Source: Panaeolus papilionaceus
Taxonomy: Eukaryota; Basidiomycota; Agaricomycetes; Agaricales
NCBI GenBank assembly: GCA_015501605.1
Contig: JADNRZ010000006.1
Location: 2,356,001 to 2,420,000, forward strand
Direction of reading: 5' to 3'
Length of the DNA stretch: 64,000 bases
Made by a program: the position numbers and the translations under genes. The notes beneath the pieces were generated by a model that had not been told where the DNA came from, made no database searches, and saw only the letters and a list, made by a program, of their open reading frames with translations. Shown here one piece after another: positions 63,961-64,000 of the stretch (positions within the stretch are counted from its first letter, which is position 1; each line of letters begins with the position of its first letter).

Positions 63961-64000
63961 GGACGTGATGGCTATAGCTCACCTTTTACATCGCTTAGTT

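Overview
This window is nuclear DNA of a filamentous basidiomycete, most likely a wood- or litter-decaying agaricomycete. Genes are broken by many short introns (about 45-100 bases, GT..AG). Recognisable products include secreted class II haem peroxidases, a DUF6534 membrane protein, small secreted glycopeptide and crystallin-like proteins, a fungal G-protein alpha subunit and a CPS1/hyaluronan-synthase-like glycosyltransferase. There is no bacterial-style operon, rRNA, CRISPR array or clear tRNA.

Layout. 0-9 kb: the 3' part of a DUF6534 protein, two tandem short-chain dehydrogenases (SDR) plus a decayed third copy, an intact secreted 'glycopeptide' gene with a decayed sibling, and one gene (copy A) of a tetraspan membrane family. 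9.7-15.5 kb: a serine-rich acidic protein, a diverged copy of an unknown gene family, and a well conserved G-alpha gene. 15.5-20.3 kb is a long gene-poor stretch. 20.3-21.6 kb: class II peroxidase 1. 24.3-27.4 kb: tetraspan copies B and C in tandem. 27.7-31.1 kb: two genes of a cysteine-rich, probably GPI-anchored surface protein family, head to head. 31-33 kb: a gene relic and a MITE. 33.5-37.5 kb: the GT2 synthase and its possible C-terminal extension. 39.6-42.4 kb: a second MITE, a second relic of the 31 kb family, and tetraspan copy D.

43-62.4 kb is built from inverted duplications. Peroxidase 2 (minus) at 43.1-44.4 kb and peroxidase 3 (plus) at 61.2-62.4 kb lie in long inverted repeats of about 2.4-2.8 kb. 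Inside them, the crystallin-like genes are mirrored too: 49.1(-), 50.5(-), 52.3(+), and a relic at 53.4(+). A third GPI-type cysteine-rich gene, a 976-bp TA-flanked transposon, an AIG1-like P-loop GTPase, a berberine-bridge oxidase pseudogene and an unknown five-exon gene fill the gaps. Two decayed fragments of a JEN1-like MFS carboxylate transporter lie at 59 and 63.8 kb.

Taken together the window looks like an accessory, secretome-rich region. Small families of secreted or surface proteins expand by tandem and inverted duplication and then decay, around two conserved housekeeping-type genes (G-alpha and GT2). The peroxidases, oxidase and secreted proteins would act outside the hypha on plant matter or at the wall. 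No functional link between the neighbours is shown by the sequence. Exon models were spliced by eye from GT..AG sites and paralogue alignment.
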